64,000 nucleotides of DNA from Rhabdophis nuchalis (taxonomy: Eukaryota > Chordata > Lepidosauria > Squamata > Natricidae), in NCBI GenBank assembly GCA_039707465.1, contig CM077646.1, forward strand, positions 82,608,715 to 82,672,714. Reading direction: 5' to 3'. Within the stretch, counting starts at the first letter, position 1; each line of letters begins with the position of its first letter. Of this stretch, positions 36,988 through 48,984 are shown in pieces. The translations under genes were made by a program, and so were the position numbers. Under the pieces are notes generated by a model that did no database searches, was not told where the DNA came from, and saw only the letters and a program-made list of their open reading frames with translations.

Positions 36988-37136
36988 TTCTCCAGTTTGG
37001 TCTAGAGGCTAAGGCACTAGGTTAGAAACCAGGTGACTGTGAATTATAGTTTCATTTTAGACATGAAAATCAGGTGGCAAATTTTAAGCAAGTCACTCTC
37101 TCTCTCTCAACCCAAAACATTTTGTAGGATTGTTGT
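36988..37136 (+). mobile_element. tRNA-derived SINE, 5' part
   Basis: CCAGTTTGGTCTAGAGGCTA (A box) and GTGAATTATAGTTTC (decayed B box) follow the SINE head pattern seen inverted at 61430-61466 and 20588-20670. Confidence 0.6.
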
Positions 37137-37325
37137 TATTTATTTATTTGATTTTTATCCCACCTTTATTATTTTTAATTATATAGAGCATGGCAGTGAA
37201 TATGCATAGTTCCTTTCTCCACCTATTTTGCCCATAACAAGCTCAGCTAAGAGAGACTGATTGGCCCAAAATCACCCAATTGTCTTTCATAGCTAAGGGG
37301 GACTAGAACTCACATTCACAGACAG
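37137..37325 (-). mobile_element. SINE, inverted relative to its neighbour
   Basis: The minus strand contains GAACTC-type B-box remnants and AAAGACAATTGGGTGATTTT; the end at 37137-37180 is TTTGATTTTTATCCCACCTT, typical of reptile SINE tails. Assignment is moderate. Confidence 0.4.
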
Positions 37326-37409
37326 TTGTTTAATAATCTCTCTCTCCCTCCACTACCCAGCAGTAGCCACTAGCCTGCTTGCCTGCTTGCTGGGAAGGAA
37401 AGGGAAAGG

Positions 37410-37808
37410 CAGGGGTTTGGGCAGTCCTCTAGCTAGGATTCTGCCCACTTCAGTGAACCCCCAAATGCCACCCCTGTTTGGTCATGCAAAGACTGTCCTC
37501 CCCTCCCACCCCTTCTCTCCCCTCCCAGGAAAGCCCTTTCATCATGCCAGGTAAATGCAGGGCCCATGTAAAGGCTCAAGAAAGGGGGGAAATGGGCCTC
37601 TTTCTCACCTCTGGAGGACCCCAAAGCCTAGGGGAAGCAGTTTTCACCCTCCCAGAGGCTCAAGGAAAGCTTCCAGAGCCTTGGAAGGGCGAAAAACACC
37701 CTCCCCCACCATGTTACAGTAGGCCAACTAGACCACGCCCAGCATGGCCACGTCCACCCAGCAATGGGGCAACAAACCCATTGCTGCAATATTTGAAGCC
37801 CACCCCTG
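37410..37808. mobile_element. hAT MITE (399 bp)
   Basis: Begins CAGGGGTTTGGGC and ends GCCCACCCCTG. The 8-bp flanks GGGAAAGG and GGGAAAGC match at 7 of 8 positions. GC-rich, non-coding. Confidence 0.7.
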
Positions 37809-37816
37809 GGGAAAGC

Positions 37817-38955
37817 GAAAGGGAAAGGGAAGAATTCTGACGCTGCGTGCAAGGTTCCTTGAAGAAAACTCATTGGAGAAGCCAACAGGAAATAAAAGTT
37901 GTTCCTATGTCTACTGCATTTTTGCTTGCCTGTAGTGATTCTATTTCTCTGCTTAGGGAAGGAAATATCACTGAAACAATGACCCATGGGGCACAAAATT
38001 AAAAAGACAGATTTTCTTTTCTTTTGGGGGCATTAAAATCTCAGGTCAATCAGAAGAAGAAAACAACCATGTTTCCATATTAAAACTTACTATATGTTCT
38101 CATATGAAAACTTATGTTTAATAAATATTTTTCCAATATGTATTTTTATTAGGGCTAGTCTATGAAATTCTAGATACACAGTCCAACTAAAATTTAAATT
38201 CAGTTATTTAATATAACTTAAATATAATGTATTGTTATGGACTTCCAGAGAAGAAATAATGTATTGTTACCATTGTGAGTGGTTTTAGTATGCTGAAAGA
38301 TAAGTCAAGAATTTAAACTTATAACTAAATATTCACGCTGTCCACAGGCTTTCAGTTACTCAGTATGCTAAAATTGTAATCAATAAGATAACTGCTAAAT
38401 GATTAAAGCATTTTGCTTACCATCTGGCTACAAATGGAAGGCCTGTTAACAGAAAATACACTTGAAACAGTCCATATGTTAAGAATGCAATTTTCAATGC
38501 TGAACAATAGTCTATCACTTGTTTGTTTTCATATTTTATATTAGCTAGAGTACTTCTTGATTGCAACAGAACATTAAAGTTGTTTAAATGTTTTGCTCTT
38601 TTTCCATCTGAAGTGGAAGTACAGGAATGAAATGAACAGCAAATGATCCATTTTAACTCTAATTTATTTATCATTATGAATATCTCGTAAAAAAAATCAT
38701 GTGTTATTCAAGATTTTAGAAGCCTTTCCTTATTACAATGATTTGAACTGCATCAAACAAATTGATGGATGGGCAAATTACTGGGTCCTGGCTCTAGTAT
38801 TTTTTAATAGAAAAATAATATTTATCTCACAGACTTGCAAATATCCAAATAATATTTTGAATACTGGTAACAGGTTGGATTGTGGTGATGGAAAGAGATG
38901 TCTTCTTGTCTTATCTGTTCAAACATTACTGAGTCAGCCAAATAGGTAAAACTTT
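37817..38955. other. Unassigned intronic sequence
   Basis: No exon, RNA gene or nameable repeat. Confidence 0.35.
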
Positions 38956-38961
38956 CCCTCA

Positions 38962-39298
38962 CACATAAAATGTGCCAGTCATTCCCAACTCTAGGGGGCG
39001 GTGCTCATCTCCGTTTCTAAGCCGAAGAGCCAGAGCTCTCCGAAGACATCTCTGTGGTTATCTGGTTGGCATTACTAAATGCCGAAAGTGCACGGAACAC
39101 TGTTACCTTCCCACCAAAGTGGTCCCTATTTTTCTACTTGCATTTTTTATGTGTTTTCGAATTGCTAGGTTGGCAGAAGCTGGGACAAGTAGCAGGAGCT
39201 CACTCCATTATGCTGTGCTAGGGATTCGAACCTTCGAACTGCCGACCGTTCTGATCAACAAGCTCAGCATCTTAGCAACTGAGCCACCACATTCCTTC
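38962..39298 (-). mobile_element. Sauria-type SINE
   Basis: Reverse-oriented copy of the 8014-8348 element: GGTGCTCATCTCCGTTTC, AAGTGGTCCCTATTTTTCTA, and tRNA-like head ending TTGCTAAGATGCTGAGCTTG on the minus strand. The Bov-B-like tail is shortened. Confidence 0.8.
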
Positions 39299-39299
39299 A

Positions 39300-41200
39300 A
39301 GCCAGCAAAATACCAAACTATTTAATTATCTTTCCACTCCCTGGGCACTTTCCCAATTTCTGTGCTTTGTCGGCTTCATAATATTTTAATTAATGTTTAT
39401 CTTGAAAATGCAAATCTTCATCTTCTTAAATAAATTACGCATCCAGAAAAACTCCCTGGTATTCAGCTAATAAAGTGAAGAACCACATAAAACTGAGGCA
39501 GCTTCCTGAAATACTCATCTAGTTTTATTTCTGATAATAGTGCACATAATTAGTTTGTTTCCCATGTTTAAAAAGCCAAATCCGCAAAGACTAGTACGGT
39601 ACAATAATGTAACCTATCAAATGATGAAGAGGTGACCACGATTACAGTTTTCATGCGCAGTCTTTCGACAGATCCACTCATTGCAATTACACCATTTTCT
39701 GGCAAATTGAGAGGCCAGAGAACTCTGAGAAAATTGGCAGTGTTGTCTTGTAGTAGAAGATGAATCATATGATAATTATTAGTATTTTATGAGTAAATCA
39801 CAGATTGGGGGGTGTAGGCTTTCAATCATTTCTCTTATTTATCACGCTTCGAGTAAACTGTAATGATGAGCTGACATTCCTCTAAAAGGGGCAAACACAC
39901 ACTGTGGCCAAAACAGTACAGGAATCCGACTGCTTTAACCTCTCTGGGATTAAAGAGAGAATATCAGATAACTGGCATGTACTCTGCACAGCTCATTTTT
40001 GTGAGCAAATGTCAGGAATTTGTATTTTTGCACTTGTCTTGTGATTGGCTGGGAATCATGGGATTCCATCGTATTTATAACTATTAATATCACCTACAAG
40101 GATGGACTGGGCGCATCTCTTAATCACTGGGACTTTATTTTTCTCCCCTTTAAAGGTTAAATCTCTTTAAAGGTTGACAACTTTCAGATTAACAAGTTTT
40201 ACTGAAATGAGAAGGTGAATTGCCTTCATTTACTTCGAATAGGCAGCTTAACTGTAAATTCAAATATTTATATTTTTTGAATATATAGTAGAAGGATAGT
40301 TATTGTTGAATTGAGAAAGTTTTAAAAAGATTAAGGGACCAGATGGGCTTGATTTAAGGCTTTGAAATTGATTGAAAGGATCCTAACTCCCAGGAAAATA
40401 CTTCTTTACATCCTGAAACCAATAATAAGACTGAAGATTAGACACTAAAGGGCACCAAGTGGCTACTTTAAAATTTGATGTATGGTGACAGGAATTTTTC
40501 CAATAATTTAACTCTTTCATAACATCATTCACTGAATAAAACTAAAAGCCCACTGAATAAAATTAAAACTGACTTACAAGTGGAATTTAAAATTACATTT
40601 TGCAAGAAGATGATCAAAATAGACTTACAAATAAAAAATGATGACTTAAAAATTGGAAAATAAATACAAATAACCAGATGAAAGATCAGGATTATTTCCT
40701 TATTCTGGATTTACCAAAGGGATTTGCTGGAGTTGCTACATTGAGAATACAAAGTGGGTTTGATAAAGGTGAAATCAAGAACTTTTAGAAGAAGAGAAGA
40801 CAAGAGTATGACAAGACAATAAATAAATAAATAAATAATAAATAAATAATATGTTTCTTTATTTTTTGATGATTTTAAAGCCTTTTTTTTTTAAAGAATA
40901 TAGAATTGGGGTTTTTGACCAAGGTTAAAATAATGGATTGTTATTTTGGAAAATGTTTTAACATTTTTAAAAATCTGAACTGGATAGTAATAGTTATTTC
41001 TTTTAATGCTTCATTTATTCATTTATTTCAGTTGGATTGAGCATTGATTTTTGGAAGAAATTGGGGTATTTGTTTAAAAGGGAAGACTGGATTCAGACTG
41101 GATGTCATAGATATAGTTTATAGCATCTATGTTTTATTTCTGATAACCCTTGAAGAGTTTTTACCGATTAATAAGGATAGATGATAGATTTAATAAGGAT
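39300..41200. other. Unassigned intronic sequence
   Basis: AT-rich, with a small (AAAT)n run at about 40822-40850. No gene or named repeat. Confidence 0.35.
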
Positions 41201-41204
41201 AGTT

Positions 41205-41590
41205 AGAACAATTAATCAGTGGAACAACTTGCCTTCAGAAGTTGTGAATGCTTCAACATTGGAAGTGTTTAATAAGACTGATTCTCAGTCATCCAGGTCA
41301 TGGTTGTCTGAAAGATGCTTTTTCCAGAAAATCCAGTTGCCTTTGGGACATTTGTCTGAAACGGTGTAGGTGTAGGGCAGGGGTGTCCAAACTTGGGAAC
41401 TTTAAGAGTTGTGGACTTCCAGAATTCCCCAGCCAGCCACGCTGGCTGGGGAATTCTGGGAGTTGAAGTCCACAAGTCTTAAAGTTCCCAAGTTTGGACA
41501 TCTCTGGTGTAGGGTTTCCTGCCTAAGGAGTTGGACTTAAAGACCTCCAAGGTCCTTTCCAACTCCGTTATTCTATAAGGTTCTAGAGGT
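41205..41590 (+). mobile_element. CR1 LINE 3' end interrupted by a hAT MITE
   Basis: GGAACAACTTGCCTTCAGAA to TTGGAAGTGTTTAATAAGAC on the left, and CTTAAAGACCTCCAAGGTCC, TTTCCAACTCCGTTATTCTA on the right, form one CR1 3' end split by 41378-41506. Confidence 0.8.
41378..41506. mobile_element. hAT MITE, palindromic family B, nested in CR1 (129 bp)
   Basis: CAGGGGTGTCCAAACTTGGG to CCAAGTTTGGACATCTCTG palindrome with perfect duplication GTGTAGGG (41370-41377, 41507-41514). Confidence 0.93.
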
Positions 41591-43030
41591 GGGTTTCTAA
41601 AAATTGTGGTGAAATACAGAATGATGAGATTTTGGTTATACTGTATTTTAAGAGATAGTAATAAGTTAGTAATATTAATTATATTTGCTGGAAATACATT
41701 TTATTTTTAATTTGTTTTGTTCCACAGTTGTATAAGTTTTACTTTTATAATATAATCTTTAAAAAATATTGTGGGGGAAAATCATTTCATATTAGTTCTG
41801 CCATTTCTATCTCCTCCCTGCCTTCATTTATGGATTTTTAGCTGCAACAATATTGTATAATGAGTGCCTGTCTCTCTTCTAATCCTACTCTTTTCTTTGG
41901 CTCATTAATACCAATATGCTTTCATTAGCTGTGTCTTTGTTCATAGTTCCTGGAATCTTCCATACACACTGTGATAAAAGCCACGTGTTCTTTTGTTACT
42001 ACCACTTCAGCCATTTGCTAAAGTAAAATTATTTAGAATTATTTCTAAGAACCGCTGAAAGGATAATCTTTGCACTCCATTGGCTGCTTTTCTTCTAATA
42101 AGCTAAAATTCTGCATCTGTTGAAATTAGTGTGTGATTTCTGTGTCAACAGATAGTTAGTACTTCTCACCCTTTTCAATTAACTATTACTTATGCTAAAA
42201 CTATAATTTCTCCTTTTAAAAAGACACTACTGTATGTGAGCCTAATCATTTTATCTTAGTAATTAACCAATATAAACCACATTATTTCATTATTTCCCAT
42301 TAAGTCATTCTGACACCTAGCAACCCCACAGAGTTTTCTCATAGATCATCTACCCCTAACCTATTGTTTCAATTCCCCCAGTGTCCTTAACACCACTGTA
42401 ACTGAGTCCACCCACCTTGAGCCTGGACATCTTCTTCTCATTTCTTCCAACTTTCCAAGCATTACAACCTTTTCTAGAGTGCTGGGATTTTGCATAATGT
42501 TTCCAAATAGGATCATTTGAGCATCAAATGAGAACTCTGGATTGATATGTTGAAGGATTTATTTATTTATTTGTTTGTTTGTTTGTTTGTTTATTTAGGA
42601 TAGCCCCGGTATTATCAGGAGTCTTCTGCAACATCCACGTTCAAAGGCACCACTTTTCTTGTTTTTTTAAAATCTAATTTTTGCTTCCATAAAGTCTTAC
42701 TGGCTATACCATGGATTGCATGATTCTATGCTTTTTAAATATAGAGACATCATAGCATTTTGAATATCCTATGCCTGCATGGATGCACTAACAAGTGCTA
42801 GTTTGCAGCATATTTCCTGCCTGCTTTTCCTTTACTATTGATGGTTGATTCTAAAAGGCAGAAGCTAGCCACCATTTCAATATCTACATTGTCGGTTCTA
42901 AGGCTGGTTGTTCTATCTGTGGTCATAAGTTTGATCTTATATTATACTGTATATTTTAAATGGTCAAATATACAGTCCTGTTAAACAGTCCTAGTTTATG
43001 TCTGGATTTCAAAATCCCACTGATAACCAA
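41591..43030. other. Unassigned intronic sequence
   Basis: 42300-42960 has the look of an old dispersed repeat (for example CACCTAGCAACCCCACAGAG), but I cannot name it. A (TTTG)n run is at 42567-42592. Confidence 0.35.
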
Positions 43031-43094
43031 CATATACATACATACATACATACATACATACATACATACATACATACATACATACATACATACA
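43031..43094. repeat. (CATA)n microsatellite
   Basis: Sixteen CATA units at the 3' end of a Penelope-like tail fragment. Confidence 0.95.
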
Positions 43095-43254
43095 TGCTGG
43101 TATTGCTGTCTTCGGGTGTTTTCCCGTGTAAGCATGAAATTGTTTTTGCAACGTTTCGGCAAGATCTCACTTGCCATCTTCATGCTTTGGTCTGCGGTTA
43201 CGAAGGTGCCGCCCTTCCTTAAATCTTGGTGTGTGTGTGTGTGTGTGTGTGTGT
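43095..43254 (-). mobile_element. Penelope-like element tail fragment and (GT)n
   Basis: Minus strand contains GATGGCAAGTGAGATCTTGC, CGAAACGTTGCAAAAACA and a 3' part ending in the CATA array. It is a close copy of 43697-43838. The upstream end is an AC/GT run at 43229-43254. Confidence 0.7.
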
Positions 43255-43290
43255 AGTGGCATATATATGTATGTATGTATGTATGTTACG

Positions 43291-43521
43291 TTTTTGAGTT
43301 GATCAATAAATAAGTCAGGGAGACTAGCATAGATTTATTTCGAGCTTTTTAGCTCTCATCAGCTAGCCATACCCTTACTGGGATGCTAAAGTCTCTTGCC
43401 TGACATGCAATACAGCCCTGGTTCGAATCCCAGTAAGGGTATGGCTAGCTGATGAAAGCTAAAAAGCTCCAAATAGATCTATCCTAGTCTCCCTGATTTA
43501 TTTATTGATCAGCTCATAAAA
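43291..43521. repeat. Foldback repeat around a tRNA-like core (copy 1)
   Basis: Arms 43291-43384 and 43427-43521 are inverted copies (GATCAATAAATAAGTCAGGG versus CCCTGATTTATTTATTGATC; AGCTAGCCATACCCTTACTG versus CAGTAAGGGTATGGCTAGCT). The 42-bp centre plus arm bases gives GGTTCGAATCC, a B-box motif, so a tRNA-derived SINE seems to lie at the core. A smaller relative is at 25384-25485. Confidence 0.8.
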
Positions 43522-43621
43522 CGAACACACTTATCTATATATCTATATATATATATATAATTGTTTTATTTATTGATAAATTGATTTATTTATTGGTCAG
43601 CTCATATATATGTATATATGA

Positions 43622-43677
43622 GCTGGCATTGCTGGCTTCGGGGATTTTCCCGTGTATATAAATCCCCGAAGCCAGCC
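43622..43677. repeat. Small inverted repeat from a Penelope-like tail
   Basis: GGCATTGCTGGCTTCGGGGA followed by its partial inverse ATCCCCGAAGCCAGCC, related to the tail sequence in 43697-43740. Confidence 0.55.
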
Positions 43678-43696
43678 ATATATATACATATATATA

Positions 43697-44440
43697 TGCT
43701 GGTCTTGTTGTATTCGGGTGTTTCCCCGTGTAAGAATGAGATTGTTTTTGCAATGTTTCGGCAAGATCTCACTTGCCATCTTCAGGCTTCAGTCTGTGGC
43801 TATGAAGGTGCTGCCCTTCCTTAAATATTGGGGGGAGGATGGAGTGCTGACTCTGTTGCTGTGGGTTAATTGGCTGTGCAGCTGTATCATGATTGGTAGA
43901 TTGATGCTGATTGGTCCTATTTACATGTTTCTCCTTATTTTGAATTTCAATGGCTTGGGTGGTGGGTGGGGCTTGTCTGTTGGCCAGTGCTGCTTTCCAG
44001 ATGTCTGGTAGGCGGGAGGTGTCATCACGTGTGTTCATATTGTTAGGTTGTTTCTCTATTTCGATGGCTTCTCTGATTATTCTCCTGTTGAGCTGTTCCA
44101 CCTTGGAGATCAATTTAGTTCCTTCAAAGTCAATATCATGTCCTGTAGCTTTGAAATGTTGATAGAGAGATGAGGTTTTAAGATGGTTTTTTAATGCATT
44201 TTTATGTTTTGCGATCCATGCATTTATTCTTCTATTAGTTTGTCCTATGTAAGTTGCAGGGCAGATTTTACATGGAATTCTGTAGACTCCTTGGCTTTCT
44301 AGCTGGATCTTGTCTTTGGGATTTCCTAGGATGTTGGTTATGTTTTGGTCAGTGTTGAAGGCTGTTTTGATATTGTGCTTGTGGAGAATTTTGCTGATTT
44401 TGTCTGTGGTGCCTTTGATGTAAGGGAGGAGGGCAATGCC
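43697..44440 (-). mobile_element. Penelope-like retroelement, 5'-truncated, with GIY-YIG endonuclease
   Basis: Minus strand from 44440 reads ALLPYIKGTTDKISKILH, TAFNTDQNITNILGNPKD, then GVYRIPCKICPATYIGQT and NRRINAWIAKHKNAL. GVY...TYIG is the GIY-YIG nuclease core used by Penelope-like elements. It continues into LISKVEQLNRRIIREAIEIE and a low-complexity Gln/Asn-rich end, then the tail that recurs at 43095-43228. The RT domain is absent. The reading frame is nearly continuous, suggesting moderate age. Confidence 0.83.
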
Positions 44441-44444
44441 ATTT

Positions 44445-46420
44445 ATATTTTATATAGTATTTATATATTCTAATATATATATATTAGAATCCCACTGTAC
44501 ATATTTCACAATCAGTTTCCATGAATCCAAATTAATGAGAAAAGCCTGGCTGCAGCCAAATTTATTATCTGCTTCCTGTACCTCCTCTGGCCCACTTGAA
44601 TATTTGGTCATTATTCTACATAATGTATTAAACTTATTAGGGAAGAGATGTCTGAACATATTTAATCCTGCATTTAATTTTTGTAAATCCTTTATGAAGT
44701 TTTAGTCATTTTATACAATTTTTAAATTAATGTTTTAGCATCTTGAAAATGTTAAAATTGTCATATGCAATCTTAGTTTTGATAGACAAAGTGTTTGCCA
44801 TCATATACCCAATGTTTAGTTTTTAAACATTCCTAACTCCTTAATTTTTCTCTTATAAAATATAGGCACTGCTCATGAGTTACTTTGGTCAAGAAAAGAA
44901 AGTATATGTTTTAGAGGTGAAGAAATATTCCCCTTTTGATTTTCCAGCCACGTTTTGTGGACTTTCAATCCCATTAAATGTAACATTAGTTTAAGTGGAT
45001 TCTGAAACACAGTGCTATCTCTCCATGGCTGGCAATTTTCAGAATGTTTAGCTGAAACATTACTGACTGACCTCTATTTTCTGTTCTTTAGCTACTATAT
45101 AAAACCATTCAAAGACGTTTAGATTAGTTCTGAGATTTCAAGTGTTTTAGCATTGTAGATGATACCCATGTTTAACTCATATTTTACTTTTATCTCTTAT
45201 CATATTTATATCTCACTCTCTCTTTATCCAGGTCCCTCATTTCACTACAGTTGCCGTCTTTTATATATATATATATATTTGATTTATTGGTTTTATTGTA
45301 ATTTGTTTGTTGTGAACCACTCAGTGGTTGAGAGTTGGGTGCCATGCAATTTTTTTAAAGAAAAATATTATGATGTAGCTTTAAGCTTTGAAAAGTACTC
45401 ATTGACTGAAATAGATCCAAAGTAAGACTTCTACATTAGTAAGGTTAGATGAAGTAAGCCAGATGAAGATTGGATGAAGTAGGCTACAGGTCACAAAAGG
45501 TAACTCCTTCCAATAAAATATGTTAGTTGGAAACACCATCTAAGCTGACACCAGACAGAGCATAGAAGAACTCAAAGAATTAGTGCAAGATTGGAAAACG
45601 TAGAGAGACCTAGCCCATTGAATCACAAAGAGTTGAATGGATAACATCATCCATGGAAAAAGTGTTGCTAATTTTCTTCTGATTTTTTGCCACCTCTAGC
45701 TAGCATTTATTGATTATTTAAATAATTTATATGGCCAATTATCTTGCACAGTCATCCATAAGTAGTTTACCACACCCATTGAATAAAATACAATCAAAAG
45801 AGACAATTCTTCCTACCAGGTGCCTCACCAACCAAATCTTTTGGGCTCAGCTCCAGCTAAAGGAGGAAGGAAGCCAAATTGTCATTAATCTCTTTTTACA
45901 AAGTCTAAGGTTAGATTAATAAGTGAAATATTTGTTAATTGATAAGGTGCTTGCAACCTGTATTTTATGGACCCTTCATCTGCATATCCTTCCGTTCTCC
46001 CACATCTTCCTTCCAACATCAGTCAAGCCAGTTGCATCTGATGGAAGTGAGATGTAGCTCTTAAAAGCTTATGTCTTAACATAAAAATGGGTTAGCCTTA
46101 AAAGGCTCCTTCTGAATTTTGGCTACTCTAAAAAGCCAAGTCTATTCTTACAATGAATGCTTAAGAAAATCTGAGCAGTTCCGACATGTTCAATGCCTAC
46201 GCTTTCTATTTGTAGCTCCAATTAAAAGAAATTAAAACTTTTAAAAGGTTTATTATCTGACAAAAAATGACAATTTCCATATGTTTCCAGAAGACATTAA
46301 TTCTTTCGATGAAGTATGGCAGGTAACAACATGGAGGACTCTTGAATTGTGGACTCCACTAAAGGAGAACGTTTCCCAAGCTAATGCAGCACTATCTCTT
46401 TGATCTTTTTAGTATCAAAC
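44445..46420. other. Unassigned intronic sequence
   Basis: Contains AT microsatellite pieces (44476-44486, 45265-45280) and a possible LINE tail near 45290-45350. No gene. Confidence 0.35.
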
Positions 46421-46421
46421 A

Positions 46422-46580
46422 AAAAAAACTTGTTTTCTTACAGGTGTTTCATTACCTAAATGAAGTCCTAGTACTGATGATGTTACTTAATTTGGTTAAT
46501 GAAACATCTGCAAGAAAACAATCAAGCTCAGAGAGCATCAAGGACTCCTCATTTCAACCCTGAGCTACAAATATTCTTAT
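46422..46580. repeat. Foldback-type repeat (family C, copy 1)
   Basis: TTTTCTTACAGGTGTTTCAT and ATGAAACATCTGCAAGAAAA are inverted around a TGATGATGTTACTTAATTTG centre, followed by AACCCTGAGCTACAAATATT. A second copy is at 60965-61125. Confidence 0.65.
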
Positions 46581-46589
46581 TTATTGATC

Positions 46590-48850
46590 TTTTTGTTTAT
46601 CCCCGAATTTAAATACTTCATAGAGTGCAGAGATACAGATGTTAACTCTATAAAAATGTAAAGCAATTTTATGGCAAGAAAAAAAAATTCAAGATAAAAC
46701 TAAACTACTTTCCAACACCTTTTGCAGATATAATTAATAAAAAGATGTCACCATCTAGTGTAACTTAGTGAAGAACAGGAAGAGATCCATCAGCCTAAAT
46801 AAGAAACAGTAAGTACATGACAAAGAACTAAATCATTTCTTCTTTCAAGATCAAATGAAAGTTCTACCAAATTCATGCAAAAAAGAACATTGGCCTTGGA
46901 GACATTATGGCCCAGATCAGCTCAATCTGGTGACTTCTTTAAAGATTGGCAATATGTTTACCAAATCCTTGAGTCCTTTTAAAAAAAGGTTACTCACAGA
47001 TTACTTTTTCTCGCTTTTTCATACTTGAATTATCAAGATTAAATATATTAAAATGGATTTTTGCCACAGTTTAAGTCAACAATCATATATAAGTTTTAAT
47101 TATCTCTGAAAGTGATAGGAAATGGGAAAAGAATTACAGTACATGTGAAAGATGATAATGAATCAGAGAAACATGAGCCCCAGTCTGTTCAACTATCAGC
47201 ATAGTTATTGTGCAAAGCCCAAAATGATTTCACTTGGAATATTATTATTCAATGTGTGTCAGTCACTGGGACCAGAGGTTTAGTCTTCTGAGCTTTTGGA
47301 TTCATGCTGGAGCCCATCCTCATGGAACTTCTCTCTCACCAGAATGTGTGTGAGAGAGGTTTCCTTAGAATGGACTCCAGAATTAGTCCAAAAATTTGGA
47401 TGAGTAAACCTTTGACTGACTCAGATTGGGTCCGGCAACATTATCCTGGAAGACATATTTGCCTTCATTCATGATACCATATTAGAACCATCTTCGTCAA
47501 TCAAGACCATATTGACTAGAAATTGTAGAAACTAATAGGAAATGACACCATCAAAAGACTATTCAAGAAAAAGAATAGTATTATGAAAGGTGTTGGGATT
47601 ATCTCGAATCCTGGCTTTTTCCTATAAGAAATAACATAGGCTGGGCAGAGAAATTACAAATGTTTAATGGCATAGCTCCTGTAGTTCTATATACATTGCA
47701 CAATATTCTATAATTTTATATTGTAAAATATGTTATCATGTTAAGCCAATGTTGTGATAGCCAATGATAAGCCACATAAAGCTTCATATTTATTTCTACA
47801 AGAAATTCGTCTCTTATTACTTAAGACCACTACATGGGAAAATAGATCAATAGATCGGCATGGAATAGCACCATCTAGGTAATTTCTGTCTCCCATTCTT
47901 TGCTAAGTTTGAAAGATGAGAAAGCGCAAGATCAATAGAGCTGAATGGTGTGATTTTGTTGAAATAAAAAGACGGGAGATGGGGAGCTGACAATAAGTAC
48001 ATAATTATAGAGCTGACTGAAAAAAAAAATTCTTCCAGCCTTCTTGGTTAATGAGATGGTAACTGCAAGGTGCCTAATAATTTGACAGAAAATGGAAGGC
48101 TGTAGCATATAATTATCTCCAGTTGTAAAGGTATTGCATCCATAGTTTTTATACAAGCAGACAATAACTGTTCAAAAACAGAAAGCGATGTATCGGAAAG
48201 GAAATAATATGGGCAAAATGCAAATGAAAGCACAGTAAAAGCATGGCATGTCTCTTGTCTGTTTGAAAGAAGAAGAATACTGTGATATTGATACTAGTTA
48301 TACTATTGACAGGAACATTTTAAGAAAATAGATTTTGTTAAAATAGCCTATTTTTATATAAATAAGCTATTTTAATATGGAATATGTTTTCACTCTGCTT
48401 ATTTTTAATTTTTCACACTTTCAAAGTTTTCCTATTCCCAATTTCTTATATACAACTTTTTTCTAATGAAATTTGCACACTGATTATAATTATCTGCAGT
48501 TTGGAAAAGGTTGAAGAGATGATTGCCCCAAAAAGGTTTTTCTTCATCTGGCATCAATGCAGTAAACAATATGTGTTCAAGTTGAATTGCAACTGTTATC
48601 ACAAAGCCAGCAGTATTTTCATCTTTCCCTGTTGCAATAAAATCAAAACACATATTTATGGTCTTTTAAAAAGCTCATTGAGTCAGCCTGCAGTGCTTGA
48701 ACACATTTTTACCTCAAGAGGGCATTGCTGCTTTTAACAGCAGCACAATGTTCTGTTGAACGGAGTATTTCAGGGGAAATCTTTTGGCTTAGCTAAATAA
48801 AGCAACTGGAAGAACAGAAATGTGTATTCAGCTTCTATAAATCTGTCCAT
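46590..48850. other. Mostly unassigned intron, with an imperfect inverted repeat
   Basis: At 47262-47415 two arms of about 70 bp (AGAGGTTTAGTCTTCTGAGC; TTGGATGAGTAAACCTTTGA) are loosely inverted. The rest shows nothing recognisable. Confidence 0.4.
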
Positions 48851-48861
48851 ATTACTTAGAT

Positions 48862-48984
48862 CAGGGGTCTCCAACCTTTGCAACTTTAAGTCTGAAGGAC
48901 CTTCAGCTCCCAGGCTTTGCTGGCTGGAGAATTCTGGGACCTGAAGTCCTTCAGACTTAAAGTTGCAAAGGTTGGAGACCCCTG
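48862..48984. mobile_element. hAT MITE, palindromic family B (123 bp)
   Basis: CAGGGGTCTCCAACCTTTGC to GCAAAGGTTGGAGACCCCTG palindrome with perfect duplication ACTTAGAT (48854-48861, 48985-48992). Its terminal 15 bases equal those of the 9730-11139 element, so that lineage could supply the transposase (inference). Confidence 0.93.

Noticed and set aside
42956..43256. MYVC and YIHT repeat frames
   Set aside because: Readings of the (CATA)n microsatellite.
43385..43450. Possible tRNA gene with B box and a TTGC/GCAA anticodon-like stem
   Set aside because: Embedded in a repeated foldback, with a poor D arm; more likely a SINE head than a functional tRNA.
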